Shown: one piece after another, positions 37,338 through 47,931 of the stretch
Layout: each line of letters begins with the position of its first letter
How positions within the stretch are numbered: position 1 is the first letter of the stretch
Assembly (NCBI GenBank): GCA_028291345.1
Contig: JAQGIF010000320.1
Location: forward strand, 1-50,128
Source: Rhodospirillales bacterium
Lineage (GTDB): Bacteria > Pseudomonadota > Alphaproteobacteria > BOG-932 > Roseiterribacteraceae
Direction: 5' to 3'
Length of the DNA: 50,128 nt
Notes under the pieces: generated by a model
What the model saw: only the letters and a program-made list of their open reading frames with translations
Told to the model about the DNA's origin: nothing
The model's database searches: none
Made by a program: the position numbers and the translations under genes

Positions 37338-39518
37338 TCAATGTGTAGCAGTCGTCGCCAACTGCATCCCCAACTGGTCGAACAGGAAGGCCAGATAGTC
37401 GGCGCCCTGGTCGATCCGGACCGACAGCGCGCTGCCATGGCCATGCCCGGAATCGTCGCTGGTGCGCAAATAGACTGGCTGTCCGGACGAGGTCGCCTTT
37501 TGCAGCCGCGCCGCCATCTTGCGTGATTGCAGCGGATTGACCCGACCGTCATTGGCGCCCGTCATGAACAGCACCGAAGGATAGGCCGTCCCATTCTGAA
37601 TATGGTGATAGGGTGAATAGGCGTAGAGCGCCTTGAACTGATCCGGATCCTTGACCGTTCCGAATTCGGTCGTGTTGAAGGTGCCGTTGGGGTCGAGTTC
37701 CACGCGCAGCATGTCATAGATGCCGACCTGCGCCACCACTGTGCGGAATGCGCCGGGATGCTGGGTCAGTTCCGCGCCCATCAGCAACCCGCCGTTGCTG
37801 CCGCCCAAAATGGCGAGCTGCTTACCGGTCGTGTAGCGGGCATCGACCATGTATTGCGACGCTGCGAAAAAGTCGTCGAAGACGTTTTGCTTATGGGTTA
37901 AGGCGCCGTTTCGATGCCAGTCCTCGCCAAATTCGCCGCCCCCGCGGATATTGGCGACCGCATAGACTCCGCCGCCATTCAGCCAGACCCGTCGTTCCGC
38001 GCCAAGGAAGCGCGGCGTCATGCTGATGCCGTAGCCGCCATAGCCGTAGAGCAGAACGGGGTTTGTACCGTTCAAGGAAATCCCCTTGCGGCGGATGATA
38101 TTGACCGGAACCTTGGTGCCGTCCTTCGAGACAGCAAATGCCCGAATTGCTTCCACATCATCAAAACTTATGGGGCTGGTCTGGACCAGCCCGGTTTCTT
38201 CCGCCTTGCCCGTCGCGGGATCGTAGCGCAAGAAATAAGGCGGCCGGAGATAGGTAGCGACCGAGAACAGCACGCTGTCTTTCGCAGCGGGCACGATCTC
38301 GTCAACCGCGACGACGTCCGGCAGTGGCACGATCCCCAGCTTTTTGCCGTTCAGGTCGTAAATATCGACACGCGAGGGACCGCCGACGAGTTTCTTGACA
38401 TAGATCCGGTCGCCCGCGATCGCGAATGGTTGTTCGTCGTCTTCACTGACCGGCGCAATCGCTCCATCGTCCTCGGGCACGATTACTTGCGCATGACGAA
38501 TATTCAAATCGCCCGGCGCGAGCTTCAGGACCTTGCTGTGCGGGGCGCCAGACCGCGAAACCAGGTACAGCGCATGATCGGGCCCGCGCGTGGCGGCGAT
38601 GATCTGGTCGTGGTAACCGGCAATCTGGATCCAGCGGTCAGCGTTCAGCGCATAAACGACAAAGCGCCCGCTATCGCCATTTTCGACGATCGCGGTTGGA
38701 TGACCCGGATCGAAACTGTCATCGAGCTGGATTTCCGCGATCTTGGCGTCGGGAATGTCTTTGCCCAACAGGTCGGTGTCGCCGACCGACGGCTGGCCGA
38801 TTCGGTGGAAATAGACATGCTGGTAGAAATGCCGATCTTCGACCGGCCTGTCGGCAGGATAGCGCGTATACCAAAACGACTGCCCGTCCGCCGCCCAGGC
38901 CATGCTGCCACCGGCGGTCGGATATTGGACGTTCGCTATCGGATCATCGATTTCCTTGGATGTAGCAACGTCGAAGATATGCAGCGTCCCGTCCTCGCTG
39001 CCGCCCTCGGACACCGAAACCGCGACGCGCTTGCCGTCTGGCGAAGGCACATACCAATCGATGGCGATGGTACCCTTGGCGTTGATCGTATTGGGATCGA
39101 CGATCACTCGCGCAGCCTTCGGATCGGCGGATAACGGCATCACCGATAGCATGGGTTGCTGCTTCGGCGGCTGGTTGAACATCGCGAAGATCGCATTTCC
39201 GCGGCGCTTCAGCCTGTAATAGGAAGGCGAGGTGGCGGAGATCAGCCGGGTCAACTCTTCCTTGATCGGTCCGCGAACCGCTAGCCCGTCCAGATAGGCG
39301 CGGGTATACATATTCTGGGAGTCGCTCCAACCTTTTACCGCGGGGTCGTCGGCGTTTTCCAGCCATCGATAAGGGTCGGCGACCGCGACGCCGTGATAGA
39401 TATCGCTGACAGATTTGACGGCGGTCGGCGGTGCCGATGCATCCGCCGCGAGCACGACCGACGTCCAAGCGGTCAGAAATACGTAAAAGATCACCAGCGG
39501 TAGAATTTTGAGCACCAT
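37338..39518 (-). CDS. prolyl oligopeptidase family serine peptidase (S9A), secreted
   Basis: A 726-residue peptidase with a signal peptide (MVLKILPLVIFYVFLTAWTS then VVLAAD). The N-terminal beta-propeller includes DPYRWLEN. The alpha/beta-hydrolase domain has Ser574 in GGSNGGLLMGAEL, the Asp in TGANDGRVNP and the His in SGHGHGSA. S9A enzymes cut after Pro in short peptides, here in the periplasm. TTAGGAGGAGGG precedes ATG 39518, a strong ribosome-binding site. Confidence 0.94.
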   Translation of the reverse strand: MVLKILPLVIFYVFLTAWTSVVLAADASAPPTAVKSVSDIYHGVAVADPYRWLENADDPAVKGWSDSQNMYTRAYLDGLAVRGPIKEELTRLISATSPSYYRLKRRGNAIFAMFNQPPKQQPMLSVMPLSADPKAARVIVDPNTINAKGTIAIDWYVPSPDGKRVAVSVSEGGSEDGTLHIFDVATSKEIDDPIANVQYPTAGGSMAWAADGQSFWYTRYPADRPVEDRHFYQHVYFHRIGQPSVGDTDLLGKDIPDAKIAEIQLDDSFDPGHPTAIVENGDSGRFVVYALNADRWIQIAGYHDQIIAATRGPDHALYLVSRSGAPHSKVLKLAPGDLNIRHAQVIVPEDDGAIAPVSEDDEQPFAIAGDRIYVKKLVGGPSRVDIYDLNGKKLGIVPLPDVVAVDEIVPAAKDSVLFSVATYLRPPYFLRYDPATGKAEETGLVQTSPISFDDVEAIRAFAVSKDGTKVPVNIIRRKGISLNGTNPVLLYGYGGYGISMTPRFLGAERRVWLNGGGVYAVANIRGGGEFGEDWHRNGALTHKQNVFDDFFAASQYMVDARYTTGKQLAILGGSNGGLLMGAELTQHPGAFRTVVAQVGIYDMLRVELDPNGTFNTTEFGTVKDPDQFKALYAYSPYHHIQNGTAYPSVLFMTGANDGRVNPLQSRKMAARLQKATSSGQPVYLRTSDDSGHGHGSALSVRIDQGADYLAFLFDQLGMQLATTATH

Positions 39519-39594
39519 CGCTTAACCCTCCTCCTAATCTCGGGACGGTAGCATCGCCCGATAAATCGCCCAAGACGATCGCGACCGAACGCGT

Positions 39595-39620
39595 GGAAAC
39601 ATTTCTGAATGCCCCACGTT
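39595..39620 (+). promoter_or_regulatory. candidate EcfG-type general stress promoter of csbD
   Basis: GGAAAC at 39595-39600 is followed after 16 bases by CGTT at 39617-39620. The EcfG/SigT consensus in alphaproteobacteria is GGAAC, 16-17 bases, CGTT, so this is one mismatch with correct spacing. It ends about 50 bases before the CsbD start, and CsbD-family genes are common members of that regulon. PhyR, NepR and EcfG are not encoded in this window. Confidence 0.5.
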
Positions 39621-39671
39621 AGTTAGCCAGAAGGTCGGCCAAACGGGTTCCGACTAGGTTGGAGACAGATA

Positions 39672-39845
39672 ATGGACAAAGATCGGATCAAAGGCACGGC
39701 CAACCAGGCCAAAGGTGCGGTTAAGCAGGCGGCGGGCTCAGTCACCGGCGATGCGAAGTTGAAGGCGGAAGGTAAGGCGCAGAAGACCGCCGGCAAGGTT
39801 CAGAACGCCGTTGGCGGAATGAAAGACGCGGCGCGCGGCAAATAA
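39672..39845 (+). CDS. CsbD family stress-response protein
   Basis: A 57-residue hydrophilic protein, MDKDRIKGTANQAKGAVKQ at the start and AGKVQNAVGGMKDAARGK at the end. It is the CsbD repeat fold: a short Lys/Gly/Ala-rich helix bundle usually induced in general stress. Its function is unknown. ATG 39672 follows TTGGAGACAG. The gene is alone, with a candidate EcfG promoter upstream and glucokinase 140 bases downstream. Confidence 0.9.
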   Translation: MDKDRIKGTANQAKGAVKQAAGSVTGDAKLKAEGKAQKTAGKVQNAVGGMKDAARGK

Positions 39846-39984
39846 TCCACGCCTTGCTTGAAACGCCTCGCCCTCGCTTCTGCAAACAGGGGTGGGGGCG
39901 AATTGTTTTCGCCGCATATCGTTGCCACCCACAGTGACGTCACGTAACTTGCGGCCTCCGGCATCACATGTGGGGAAGCGGTCT

Positions 39985-40965
39985 ATGGAGTCAGCGCTGA
40001 TCGGCGACATCGGGGCGACCAATGCGCGTTTCGCCTTGCTTCAGGATGGTACGGCCACTTCTATCAGGGTTCTCCCAGTTGCTTCCCATGCCTCGCTCCT
40101 AGATGCGATCCACGCTTATTTCGAGGGGCTCGATCAATCCGGCGAGAAGCGTCCGCGAATTGGGGCAGTTGCGGTGGCTGGCCCTGTAACAGGCGACTTT
40201 CTATCCTTCACCAATCACCCCTGGTCATTCTCGATCTCCGGACTTGCCCGCGACCTGGATCTGGATCACCTCGATGTCATCAATGATTTTGTCGCTGTAG
40301 CGCTGGCCGTACCGCGCATCGGCTCCAGCAATTGCAGGCAAGTCGGCGCGGGTTCACCAGAGATCGGCACACCTGTCGGCATCATCGGGCCTGGCAGCGG
40401 CCTCGGGGTTTCCATCGTCGTACCGGTGGATGAGAACGGATCGACCCGATGGGTCCCGCTTTCCGGCGAAGGCGGTCACGTGACGCTTTCGCCGATCACG
40501 GAACGAGAAACGGCCCTTGTTGCCTGGATTCACCGCACCGGACGCGCGCATGTCTCGGCTGAAACTTTTGTCTGCGGCAAGGGGCTGACAACGCTTTACT
40601 CCGGCCTGTCCGCACTTGACGGCGTCGCACAAACCTCCCTTCAGCCGGCGGATGTTGCGGGGCGCGCGATCCGGGGCGAGGATCCGATCGCGGTCGAGGC
40701 GGTGGATATTTTTTGCGGACTTCTGGGGACGGTCGCCGGTAATCTCGCGCTGACGGCCGGCGCGCGGGGCGGCATCTATATCGCCGGTGGAATTGTGCCG
40801 AAAATGGGTGATTTTTTTGACAAGTCACAGTTCCGCCCGCGTTTCGTCGCGAAGGGCCGGATGCGCAGCTTTCTCGAGCCGATTCCGACCTATGTGGTAA
40901 CCGAAGAGTTCCCGGCCTTCCTCGGCCTTGCCGAATTAGTCGAGAGCAACGCAAAGCGGCGCTAA
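39985..40965 (+). CDS. glk: glucokinase
   Basis: A 326-residue ROK-distinct (Glk-type) hexokinase that makes glucose-6-phosphate. The phosphate-1 loop is LIGDIGATNARFAL. GPVTGDFLSFTNHPWSFS binds sugar, INDFVAVA carries the catalytic Asp region, GPGSGLG is phosphate 2, and GEGGHVTLSP and FVCGKGL complete the site. ATG 39985 opens exactly at the first beta strand. It is followed by the gamma-glutamyltransferase gene 41 bases on, possibly on the same transcript. Confidence 0.94.
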   Translation: MESALIGDIGATNARFALLQDGTATSIRVLPVASHASLLDAIHAYFEGLDQSGEKRPRIGAVAVAGPVTGDFLSFTNHPWSFSISGLARDLDLDHLDVINDFVAVALAVPRIGSSNCRQVGAGSPEIGTPVGIIGPGSGLGVSIVVPVDENGSTRWVPLSGEGGHVTLSPITERETALVAWIHRTGRAHVSAETFVCGKGLTTLYSGLSALDGVAQTSLQPADVAGRAIRGEDPIAVEAVDIFCGLLGTVAGNLALTAGARGGIYIAGGIVPKMGDFFDKSQFRPRFVAKGRMRSFLEPIPTYVVTEEFPAFLGLAELVESNAKRR

Positions 40966-41006
40966 GCCGCATTTGCAGGCGCTGCCGATGCGGGTAAGGT
41001 CCCCCA

Positions 41007-42764
41007 ATGCCGGAGTTTAAATATCGTCGATTTTCCTATGCTTTAGTCGCGCTTCTCGCGCTTGGCGGAGCGGCCCGCGCAGCTGACCCAGAAGGCGAAT
41101 CCCAGGGGATCGCCAAGCAGGAAGTTGTCGCCCACAAATATATGGTGGTTGCGGCGAACCCGCTGGCCAGCAAGGCCGGCGCCGACATGCTGGCCGTGGG
41201 CGGCAGCGCCGCCGATGCGGCGATCGCGGCGCAACTGGTTCTAACCCTTGTCGAACCGCAATCTTCCGGGCTGGGCGGCGGCGGTTTCCTGACATTTTAC
41301 GATCACGGCGCCGACAAACTGGTCGTCTATGACGGCCGTGAAACCGCGCCGGCCTCCGCCGATGAAAATCTGTTTCTCGGGCCGGATGGGCAGCCGTTGC
41401 CCTTCGTAAACGCGGCGATCGGCGGAAAGCCCGTCGGCGTGCCCGGCATCGTTCGCCTAATGGAAGCCGTGCACAAGGACTATGGCAAGCTGCCTTGGGC
41501 CAAATTGTTCGAGCCTGCGATCAAACTGGCCGAAAATGGGTTCGCGGTCACTCCCCGCCTTAACTGGTGGTTAACCAGCGCGAAAGATTTCCTGAGCAAT
41601 TCGCCCGATCTCAAGAGCCACTTTTACAAGCCGGACGGATCGCCGCTTGCGGTCGGCGAAATCTATAAATCGCCGGAACTGGCCAAGACCCTGCACAATA
41701 TCGCGGATCGCGGCGCAGCCGCCTTTTATAGCGGGCCGCTGGCCGAGGAGATCGTCAAGACAGTCAATCAGGGGATCGGCGCGGAGGGACATCCCAATCC
41801 GGGCGGGATGGCCCTGGACGACCTCAAGAACTATCAGGCGATCAAGCGAGAAGCTGTCTGCGGGCCCTATCGCCGCTTTGAGATTTGCGGCGCGGGGCCG
41901 CCTAGCGCCGGAGCAGTCGGTGTGATCGAGCTGCTCGGCATGCTGCAACGCTTCGACCCTATGCAGCTGACGCCACAAGTCGCGCGCACTTACCATCTGT
42001 TCGCGGAAGCATCGCGCCGCGCCTTCGCCGATAGAGATGCCTATCTTGGCGATCCGGCGGTGGTCGACGTCCCGGTCAAAGGGTTGATCGATCCGACCTA
42101 CCTGGCGATGCGCTCCGGCACGATCGACCGCGTCCAGGCGACTCCGAACGTCACGGCGGGCGATCCGCCGGGCAAGCATGCCGCTGCGGGGTCCGATGGA
42201 AGCCTGGAGAATGCCGGCACCTCGCATATGTCGCTCGTGGATGCCGCAGGCAACGGCGTTTCCTTTACGACAACGGTGAACGGCCCGTTCGGGTCTCATC
42301 TGATGGCCGGCGGCTTCGTCCTTAATAACCAGCTCACCGATTTCTCATTTCGGCCCGAACTGAACGGCAAGAAGGTCGCGAACCGGGTTCAAGGCGGCAA
42401 GCGGCCGCGCTCGTCGATGGCGCCGCTGATAATCTTCGAAGGGCGCCGACATCTACGTTTGCTGATCGGGTCGCCTGGCGGATCGAAGATCATCGACTAT
42501 GTCGCCCTAGCGACGGTCGCTCATCTGGATTGGGGGCTCGGCATCCAGCAGGCGGTCGATCATGGAAACGTCGTCAATACCGGGGGCCGCACCGAATTGG
42601 AGCAAGGAACACCTGTCGCCCAATTCGCCGACGCACTGAGGGGCATGGGCCATCAAGTCGAGGTCACCAGCGAAACCAGCGGCCTACACGCAATCGCGGT
42701 CATGAAAGATGGGCTGCATGGCGGCGCGGATGGCCGACGGGAAGGCGTAGCAATAGGCGAGTAG
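41007..42764 (+). CDS. ggt: gamma-glutamyltranspeptidase, periplasmic
   Basis: A 585-residue Ntn-hydrolase that cleaves glutathione and transfers gamma-glutamyl groups. The signal peptide RFSYALVALLALGGAARA is followed by GGSAADAAIAAQLVL, SSGLGGGGFLTFYD and DGRETAPASA (gamma-glutamyl binding Arg). Autocleavage should occur before Thr405 in NAGTSHMSLVDA, giving large and small subunits. Thr-Ser replaces the usual Thr-Thr before the His. The small subunit has RPRSSMAPLI and LIGSPGGSKII. It is convergent with the GST at 42771. Confidence 0.95.
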   Translation: MPEFKYRRFSYALVALLALGGAARAADPEGESQGIAKQEVVAHKYMVVAANPLASKAGADMLAVGGSAADAAIAAQLVLTLVEPQSSGLGGGGFLTFYDHGADKLVVYDGRETAPASADENLFLGPDGQPLPFVNAAIGGKPVGVPGIVRLMEAVHKDYGKLPWAKLFEPAIKLAENGFAVTPRLNWWLTSAKDFLSNSPDLKSHFYKPDGSPLAVGEIYKSPELAKTLHNIADRGAAAFYSGPLAEEIVKTVNQGIGAEGHPNPGGMALDDLKNYQAIKREAVCGPYRRFEICGAGPPSAGAVGVIELLGMLQRFDPMQLTPQVARTYHLFAEASRRAFADRDAYLGDPAVVDVPVKGLIDPTYLAMRSGTIDRVQATPNVTAGDPPGKHAAAGSDGSLENAGTSHMSLVDAAGNGVSFTTTVNGPFGSHLMAGGFVLNNQLTDFSFRPELNGKKVANRVQGGKRPRSSMAPLIIFEGRRHLRLLIGSPGGSKIIDYVALATVAHLDWGLGIQQAVDHGNVVNTGGRTELEQGTPVAQFADALRGMGHQVEVTSETSGLHAIAVMKDGLHGGADGRREGVAIGE

Positions 42765-42770
42765 GACGGC

Positions 42771-43406
42771 CTATCCTCTGCCGAATGACAAATCGAACGG
42801 TCCCCCTTTCTCGATTGCCTTTTTATATGCTGGCCTCGCCTCCAGCCGGTCGAGATAATCCCCCAGAACCGGTCGGGCGCCCAGGAAACCAAGGCCGCGT
42901 GCGGTCTGCAGAATGAAGGTGATCTGAAGGTCGGCGGCGGTGAAGCGGTTGTCCACCAGATAGTCGTACCCCGTCAGAAGCAACGAAACGTAATCGAGCT
43001 GAAGGGCGATTTGGGATTCCGCATAGGCCTGGAACGCATCACTCTTGACGCCGAATGCCCCGATGAACAATGGGAACACGACAGGCATGCTGAACGACCC
43101 TTCCGGATAGTGCATCATTTCCAAATAGTGGCCGTACTGCGGGGATGCCCGGTCGGGCGCCAATTTGCCGGCGCCGTGACGATCCACCAGATACTCGACG
43201 ATCGCCCCGGACTCGGCCATCACCGAGCCATCGATCTCAACAGCCGGCGCTTTGCCTAGCGGATGGACCTGCTTCATCTCAGGCGGGGCGAATCCAGGAT
43301 TGCGTTGATAGAATTTGATCTCGTAATCGAGTCCCAGTTCCTCAAGTACCCACAAAATGCGCTGTGACTTCGAATTATTGAGGTGATGAACGACGATTTG
43401 CGGCAT
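42771..43406 (-). CDS. glutathione S-transferase
   Basis: A 211-residue GST. The N-terminal domain has [20 protein letters not shown], the [10 protein letters not shown] segment with the cis-Pro, and [15 protein letters not shown] (the E-S gamma-glutamyl site). The C-terminal helical domain has [17 protein letters not shown]. The Ser after Asn in LNNSKSQR is the likely activating residue. It is divergent from queA and shares about 85 bases with it. Subfamily and substrate are undetermined. Confidence 0.92.
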   Translation of the reverse strand: MPQIVVHHLNNSKSQRILWVLEELGLDYEIKFYQRNPGFAPPEMKQVHPLGKAPAVEIDGSVMAESGAIVEYLVDRHGAGKLAPDRASPQYGHYLEMMHYPEGSFSMPVVFPLFIGAFGVKSDAFQAYAESQIALQLDYVSLLLTGYDYLVDNRFTAADLQITFILQTARGLGFLGARPVLGDYLDRLEARPAYKKAIEKGGPFDLSFGRG

Positions 43407-43491
43407 GCGCTTTCCCCTTGATGCCTGTTCGGCCTTTGATGCCAGACTGTGCTACAAGCGCCGCCTTTTAGCGAGCCAAGCAAGCATTTTC

Positions 43492-44526
43492 ATGCGCGTC
43501 GATCTCTTCGATTTCGAATTGCCGCCCGAGCGGATTGCCCAGCGCCCCGTGGAGCCGCGGGACGCTGCCCGGCTGCTGAGCGTCAGGCAGTCCGAATTGA
43601 CCGACCATATCGTCCGTCATCTGCCGAATTTACTCCAGCCGGGCGACCTGCTGGTGTTCAACGACACCCGCGTGATCCCCGCGCGGCTGACGGGACGGCG
43701 CGGTGCCGCGCGTGTGTCCGTTACCTTGCATCAGGCGCTCGGAGGCGACCTGTGGAGGGTGTTCGCGAGACCGGCGAAACGCCTACGATGCGGCGACCGT
43801 ATCACCTTTGCGGATGACTTTTCGGCCAATGTCATTGAGCGCGGCCCTCTGGGCGATGTCATCCTGCGATTCGATCGCGCCGGCGCGGAACTGATGGGTG
43901 CCCTACACACCCATGGGGCGATGCCATTGCCGCCTTATATTCGCGGCGGGGTCGCCGATACACGTGACCGCGACGATTACCAGACGCTGTTCGCACGACA
44001 AGAAGGGGCGGTCGCCGCGCCGACGGCGGCGTTGCACTTCACAACTGCGCTGATGGATGAGTTGACAGCCCGCGGCATCCGCTCGGCGATGCTGACGCTG
44101 CATGTCGGTGCGGGCACGTTCCTGCCAGTCAAGGTCGACGACACGCAAGATCATATGATGCATGAGGAGATCGGAGTTTTGTCGCCAGAGACCGCCGAGA
44201 CGATCAACGCGACACGTCAGGCTGGAGGACGCATCGTCGCGGTCGGAACAACCAGCCTGCGGCTACTGGAAAGTGCGACGGACGACTACGGAAGGGTAAG
44301 CCCATTCGCTGGCGCGACCGCGATCTTCATCACACCCGGCTATCGTTTCAAATCGGTCGATCTGCTGATGACAAACTTTCATTTACCGCGTTCGACATTG
44401 TTCATGCTGGTAGCTGCATTCGCCGGCTTAGAGCGGATGAAATCGGCCTACGGGCACGCGATCAGATCGGACTATCGCTTCTATTCCTACGGCGATTGCT
44501 GCCTGTTGGAGCCTGCTTATGGCTGA
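43492..44526 (+). CDS. queA: S-adenosylmethionine:tRNA ribosyltransferase-isomerase
   Basis: A 344-residue enzyme that adds an epoxycyclopentane ring from SAM to preQ1 in tRNA, giving epoxyqueuosine. Motifs: [68 protein letters not shown] and [21 protein letters not shown] 43492 is the family start; the open frame extends back to 43405 but without similarity. It overlaps tgt by 8 bases, indicating coupling. It is the first gene of the queuosine operon. Confidence 0.97.
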   Translation: MRVDLFDFELPPERIAQRPVEPRDAARLLSVRQSELTDHIVRHLPNLLQPGDLLVFNDTRVIPARLTGRRGAARVSVTLHQALGGDLWRVFARPAKRLRCGDRITFADDFSANVIERGPLGDVILRFDRAGAELMGALHTHGAMPLPPYIRGGVADTRDRDDYQTLFARQEGAVAAPTAALHFTTALMDELTARGIRSAMLTLHVGAGTFLPVKVDDTQDHMMHEEIGVLSPETAETINATRQAGGRIVAVGTTSLRLLESATDDYGRVSPFAGATAIFITPGYRFKSVDLLMTNFHLPRSTLFMLVAAFAGLERMKSAYGHAIRSDYRFYSYGDCCLLEPAYG

Positions 44527-45646
44527 GTTCGGATTTACGCTACTGGCGCAGGATGGTAAGGCACGGCGCGGGAGGGTGGCAACGGCGCACGGAACCGTCG
44601 AAACGCCAGCCTTCATGCCGGTCGGCACCGCCGGAACAGTCAAGGGCATGCTCCCAGGTGCCGTCGCCGAAACCGGCGCGGAAATACTGCTTGGCAACAC
44701 CTACCATCTCATGCTGCGTCCGGGCGCCGAGCGGGTCGAGCGGCTGGGCGGATTGCATAAGATGATGGCGTGGGAACGACCGATCCTAACGGATTCCGGC
44801 GGATTTCAGGTCATGTCGCTGACAGGCTTGAGGAAGATGACCGAGGAAGGCGTGATCTTCCGCTCCCATATCGATGGATCGGAGCACCAGCTGACGCCTG
44901 AGCGTTCGATCGACATCCAACGCATGCTCGACGCCGATATCACCATGGCGCTGGACGAATGCACACCGCATCCAGCGACCTACGAGCAGACGGAGACCTC
45001 CCTGGCACTATCGATGCGGTGGGCGGCCCGTTCGAAGGATGCGTTCCTGCGCCGTCCCGGCTACGGGCTGTTCGGCATCGTACAAGGCGGCATCTATCTC
45101 GATCTGCGAAGCCGTTCGGTTGCTGATCTGACGCAAATCGGCTTCGACGGTTATGCCGTCGGCGGACTGGCCGTCGGAGAGGGACAAGAGACGATGTTCA
45201 CAGTGCTGGATCACACCGTACCCGAACTTCCGCGGGATCGTCCGCACTATCTGATGGGCGTTGGCACGCCGGCGGATCTGGTCGGCGCAGTCGCGCGCGG
45301 AATCGACATGTTCGATTGCGTTATGCCGACACGTTCCGGCCGAACTGGCCAGGCCTTCACGGCTCGCGGCAAGGTTAATATGCGTAACGCCCGGCATCAG
45401 GATGATGCGCGGCCACTGGATGAGAATTGCCAGTGCCCGGCTTGCAGGCTATTCAGCCGCGCCTATCTTCATCACCTACAGCGATCAGAGGAAATGTTGG
45501 GGCCCGTCCTGCTGACCTGGCATAATCTGACCTATTATCAGGATTTAATGGCCGGTATGCGACAGGCCATAGAGACTGGCGGGTTCGCGGATTTTGCCGC
45601 AGGCTTTCACAAAGCGCAAAATTGCGGCGACATTCCGCCGCTTTAG
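44519..45646 (+). CDS. tgt: tRNA-guanine transglycosylase
   Basis: A 375-residue enzyme that swaps G34 for preQ1 in GUN anticodons. The catalytic Asp motif [13 protein letters not shown], the substrate loop region [11 protein letters not shown] and [13 protein letters not shown] are present. The zinc ligands are CQCPAC with a His in [12 protein letters not shown]. It overlaps queA by 8 bases, and queF starts 8 bases after its stop. All features of the bacterial type are intact. Confidence 0.97.
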   Translation: MAEFGFTLLAQDGKARRGRVATAHGTVETPAFMPVGTAGTVKGMLPGAVAETGAEILLGNTYHLMLRPGAERVERLGGLHKMMAWERPILTDSGGFQVMSLTGLRKMTEEGVIFRSHIDGSEHQLTPERSIDIQRMLDADITMALDECTPHPATYEQTETSLALSMRWAARSKDAFLRRPGYGLFGIVQGGIYLDLRSRSVADLTQIGFDGYAVGGLAVGEGQETMFTVLDHTVPELPRDRPHYLMGVGTPADLVGAVARGIDMFDCVMPTRSGRTGQAFTARGKVNMRNARHQDDARPLDENCQCPACRLFSRAYLHHLQRSEEMLGPVLLTWHNLTYYQDLMAGMRQAIETGGFADFAAGFHKAQNCGDIPPL

Positions 45647-45654
45647 GGACGACC

Positions 45655-46119
45655 ATGGCAGAGATAATCTATAGCGGCCTGACCCAACTCGGCGCGGCAG
45701 CCACGATCGCCGCCTCGCCCGACGCGGCGATCCTTGAGAAGGTGTCGAATCCGGAGCCCAGCATGCGCTACCTAGTGCGCTTCACCGCGCCCGAATTCAC
45801 CGCGCTTTGTCCTTTGACGGGTCAGCCCGACTTCGCCCATCTGGTGATCGATTATGTGCCCGGCCCGTTTCTGGTCGAAAGCAAATCACTGAAGCTTTAT
45901 CTGGCGTCGTTCCGCAATCATGGTGGCTTCCATGAGGCCTGCACGCTCGCCATCGCAAAACGGCTCGTTGCGGAGATTGCACCGGAATGGCTCAGGATCG
46001 GCGGTTATTGGTATCCGCGTGGCGGCATTCCGATCGACATTTTTTATCAGACCGGAGCCGAGCCCGAAGGGGTCTGGCTGCCCGACCAGGGGGTGGCACC
46101 TTATCGTGGCCGAGGTTAA
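45655..46119 (+). CDS. queF: NADPH-dependent 7-cyano-7-deazaguanine reductase (preQ0 to preQ1)
   Basis: A 154-residue single-domain (YkvM-type) QueF. The catalytic Cys52 lies in [11 protein letters not shown] with Asp59 nearby. The diagnostic [20 protein letters not shown] includes the nitrile/NADPH contacts. It reduces preQ0 to preQ1 with two NADPH. ATG 45655 was chosen over an upstream in-frame start inside tgt. Its 3' end overlaps queG by 14 bases. Confidence 0.96.
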   Translation: MAEIIYSGLTQLGAAATIAASPDAAILEKVSNPEPSMRYLVRFTAPEFTALCPLTGQPDFAHLVIDYVPGPFLVESKSLKLYLASFRNHGGFHEACTLAIAKRLVAEIAPEWLRIGGYWYPRGGIPIDIFYQTGAEPEGVWLPDQGVAPYRGRG

Positions 46120-47284
46120 ACGCCCGAAAGAATCAGAACAGCTGGCAGGGGCCGAGCTGAAAGCCGCGCTCGTCGAGCATGCAAAAGCGCTCGGCTTCGA
46201 TGCAGTCAAAATTACCCCCGCAGAACTGACCCCCGAAATCGGCGCCGGTCTTGATGCCTATATAGTCGCTGGCCATCATGGTGAGATGGATTGGCTGGCG
46301 CGCGAGCCCGAACGCCGCCGCCACCCGACCGGCCTATGGCCCGAGGCTCGCTCGGTCATCATGCTGGGCCTGAATTATGGCCCCGACAGCGATCCGTTGG
46401 AGGCGCTGGTCCATAGAGATCGCGCCACCATAGCGGTTTATGCCCTAGGCAAGGACTATCACGATGTCGTCAAGAAACGGCTAAAGGAACTCGGGCGTTG
46501 GCTTGGCAACGCAAGCGGCCTGCCGCTCAAGGTGTTCGTCGATACGGCGCCGGTGATGGAGAAACCACTGGCGCAGGCCGCCGGGCTGGGCTGGCAGGGC
46601 AAACATACCAATCTCGTGTCGCGGGATTTCGGGTCTTGGCTTTTTTTGGGGGAGATATTCACGGCGGCCGAACTGCCGTCCGACGAACCCGAAATCGACC
46701 ATTGCGGAAGTTGCTCAGCCTGCCAGGACATCTGCCCGACGGAGGCGTTTCCCGCACCCTACCGGCTCGATGCCCGGCGCTGCATCTCCTATCTGACGAT
46801 CGAGCATAAGGGCCCGATCCCGGCTGAGTTTCGTGTGCCGATGGGTAACCGCATCTATGGCTGCGACGACTGTCTTGCCGTGTGCCCCTGGAACAAATTC
46901 GCCAGCCGAACGACCGAATTCGCCTTTCACCCTCGAGCGGCTTTGACCACACCCAGGCTAGCCGACTTGGTTATGCTGAGCGATGCAGAATTCCGTGCTC
47001 TGTTCTCCGGTTCGCCGATCAAACGCATCGGCCGGGATCGGTTCGTACGGAATGTGCTGATCGCCATCGGCAATAGTGGCGAGACTGCACTTGGCACTGT
47101 CACGGAGGGGCTACTCGACGACATCTCGCCGCTGGTTCGCGGCATGGCGGTCTGGGCTTTGTCGCGCCTTGCGCCGGCGCGCCTCTACAAACTCGGCCAT
47201 CGGCGTGCGATTGAGACCGAAAGCGATGTGCTGGCGGAATGGGCGCTCGCGGCGCGTGCGGTTGACGATCATGCTGCCGGCTAG
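46106..47284 (+). CDS. queG: epoxyqueuosine reductase
   Basis: A 392-residue cobalamin and iron-sulfur enzyme for the last step, epoxyqueuosine to queuosine in tRNA. The two 4Fe-4S sets are [16 protein letters not shown] and [13 protein letters not shown]. The N-terminal cobalamin-binding part has [11 protein letters not shown] and [13 protein letters not shown], and a short HEAT-like C-terminus follows. GTG 46106 was chosen because the conserved [20 protein letters not shown] follows soon after; an upstream frame would read through queF. This implies a B12 requirement or uptake in the host. Confidence 0.94.
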   Translation: MAEVKRPKESEQLAGAELKAALVEHAKALGFDAVKITPAELTPEIGAGLDAYIVAGHHGEMDWLAREPERRRHPTGLWPEARSVIMLGLNYGPDSDPLEALVHRDRATIAVYALGKDYHDVVKKRLKELGRWLGNASGLPLKVFVDTAPVMEKPLAQAAGLGWQGKHTNLVSRDFGSWLFLGEIFTAAELPSDEPEIDHCGSCSACQDICPTEAFPAPYRLDARRCISYLTIEHKGPIPAEFRVPMGNRIYGCDDCLAVCPWNKFASRTTEFAFHPRAALTTPRLADLVMLSDAEFRALFSGSPIKRIGRDRFVRNVLIAIGNSGETALGTVTEGLLDDISPLVRGMAVWALSRLAPARLYKLGHRRAIETESDVLAEWALAARAVDDHAAG

Positions 47285-47292
47285 GCACATAG

Positions 47293-47931
47293 ATGCCTAT
47301 GACTTACGCGGTTAAAGAGCTGTTCAAAACATTGCAGGGCGAGGGGGCGCAGGCTGGCCGCGCGGCAGTGTTTTGCCGCTTTGCCGGTTGCAACCTCTGG
47401 TCAGGCCGCGAGGAAGACCGCGCCGAGGCGGTGTGCCAGTTCTGCGACACGGAATTCGTCGGCACCGACGGCGAAGGCGGCGGCAAATTCGCCACGGCTG
47501 GGGAGTTGGCCGAAGCTATTGCCCTGACTTGGGACCGACCGCTTGAACGCCGTTATGTGGTATTCACTGGCGGCGAGCCATTATTGCAATTGGACGCTAC
47601 GCTACTGGAGGCGGTTCATGCCAAAGGCTTCGAGGTCGCGGTTGAAACCAACGGGACACTGGAACCGCCGCGGGGCATCGACTGGGTCTGCGTCAGCCCG
47701 AAGGCAGGCGCTCCATTTCGGTTGAAGGCCGGAAGCGAACTTAAATTGGTATTTCCGCAGGCTGGAATCGATCCTGCAGCGCTGGAGACATTGCCTTTCG
47801 AGCATTTTTGGGTTCAACCCATGGACGGTCCGGCGCGCGTCGCCAATACAGAGGCCGCCGTGGCATTCTGCCTGGCGAACCCGAGATGGCGGCTGAGCCT
47901 GCAGACCCACAAAATTATCGGAATTCCGTGA
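47293..47931 (+). CDS. queE: 7-carboxy-7-deazaguanine synthase (radical SAM)
   Basis: A 212-residue radical SAM enzyme that rearranges carboxytetrahydropterin to CDG. It uses the QueE-specific CX14CX2C cluster motif (CNLWSGREE, then CQFC) instead of CX3CX2C. FTGGEPLLQLD binds SAM, and VCVSPKAGAPF is a C-terminal signature. Two ATGs (47293 and 47299) are possible, with no clear ribosome-binding site. Its stop overlaps queD (TGATG). Confidence 0.95.
   Translation: MPMTYAVKELFKTLQGEGAQAGRAAVFCRFAGCNLWSGREEDRAEAVCQFCDTEFVGTDGEGGGKFATAGELAEAIALTWDRPLERRYVVFTGGEPLLQLDATLLEAVHAKGFEVAVETNGTLEPPRGIDWVCVSPKAGAPFRLKAGSELKLVFPQAGIDPAALETLPFEHFWVQPMDGPARVANTEAAVAFCLANPRWRLSLQTHKIIGIP

Noticed and set aside
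43407-43491. preQ1 riboswitch before queA
   Set aside because: I see no short hairpin with the A-rich tail and pseudoknot partner near a ribosome-binding site in the 85-base leader.
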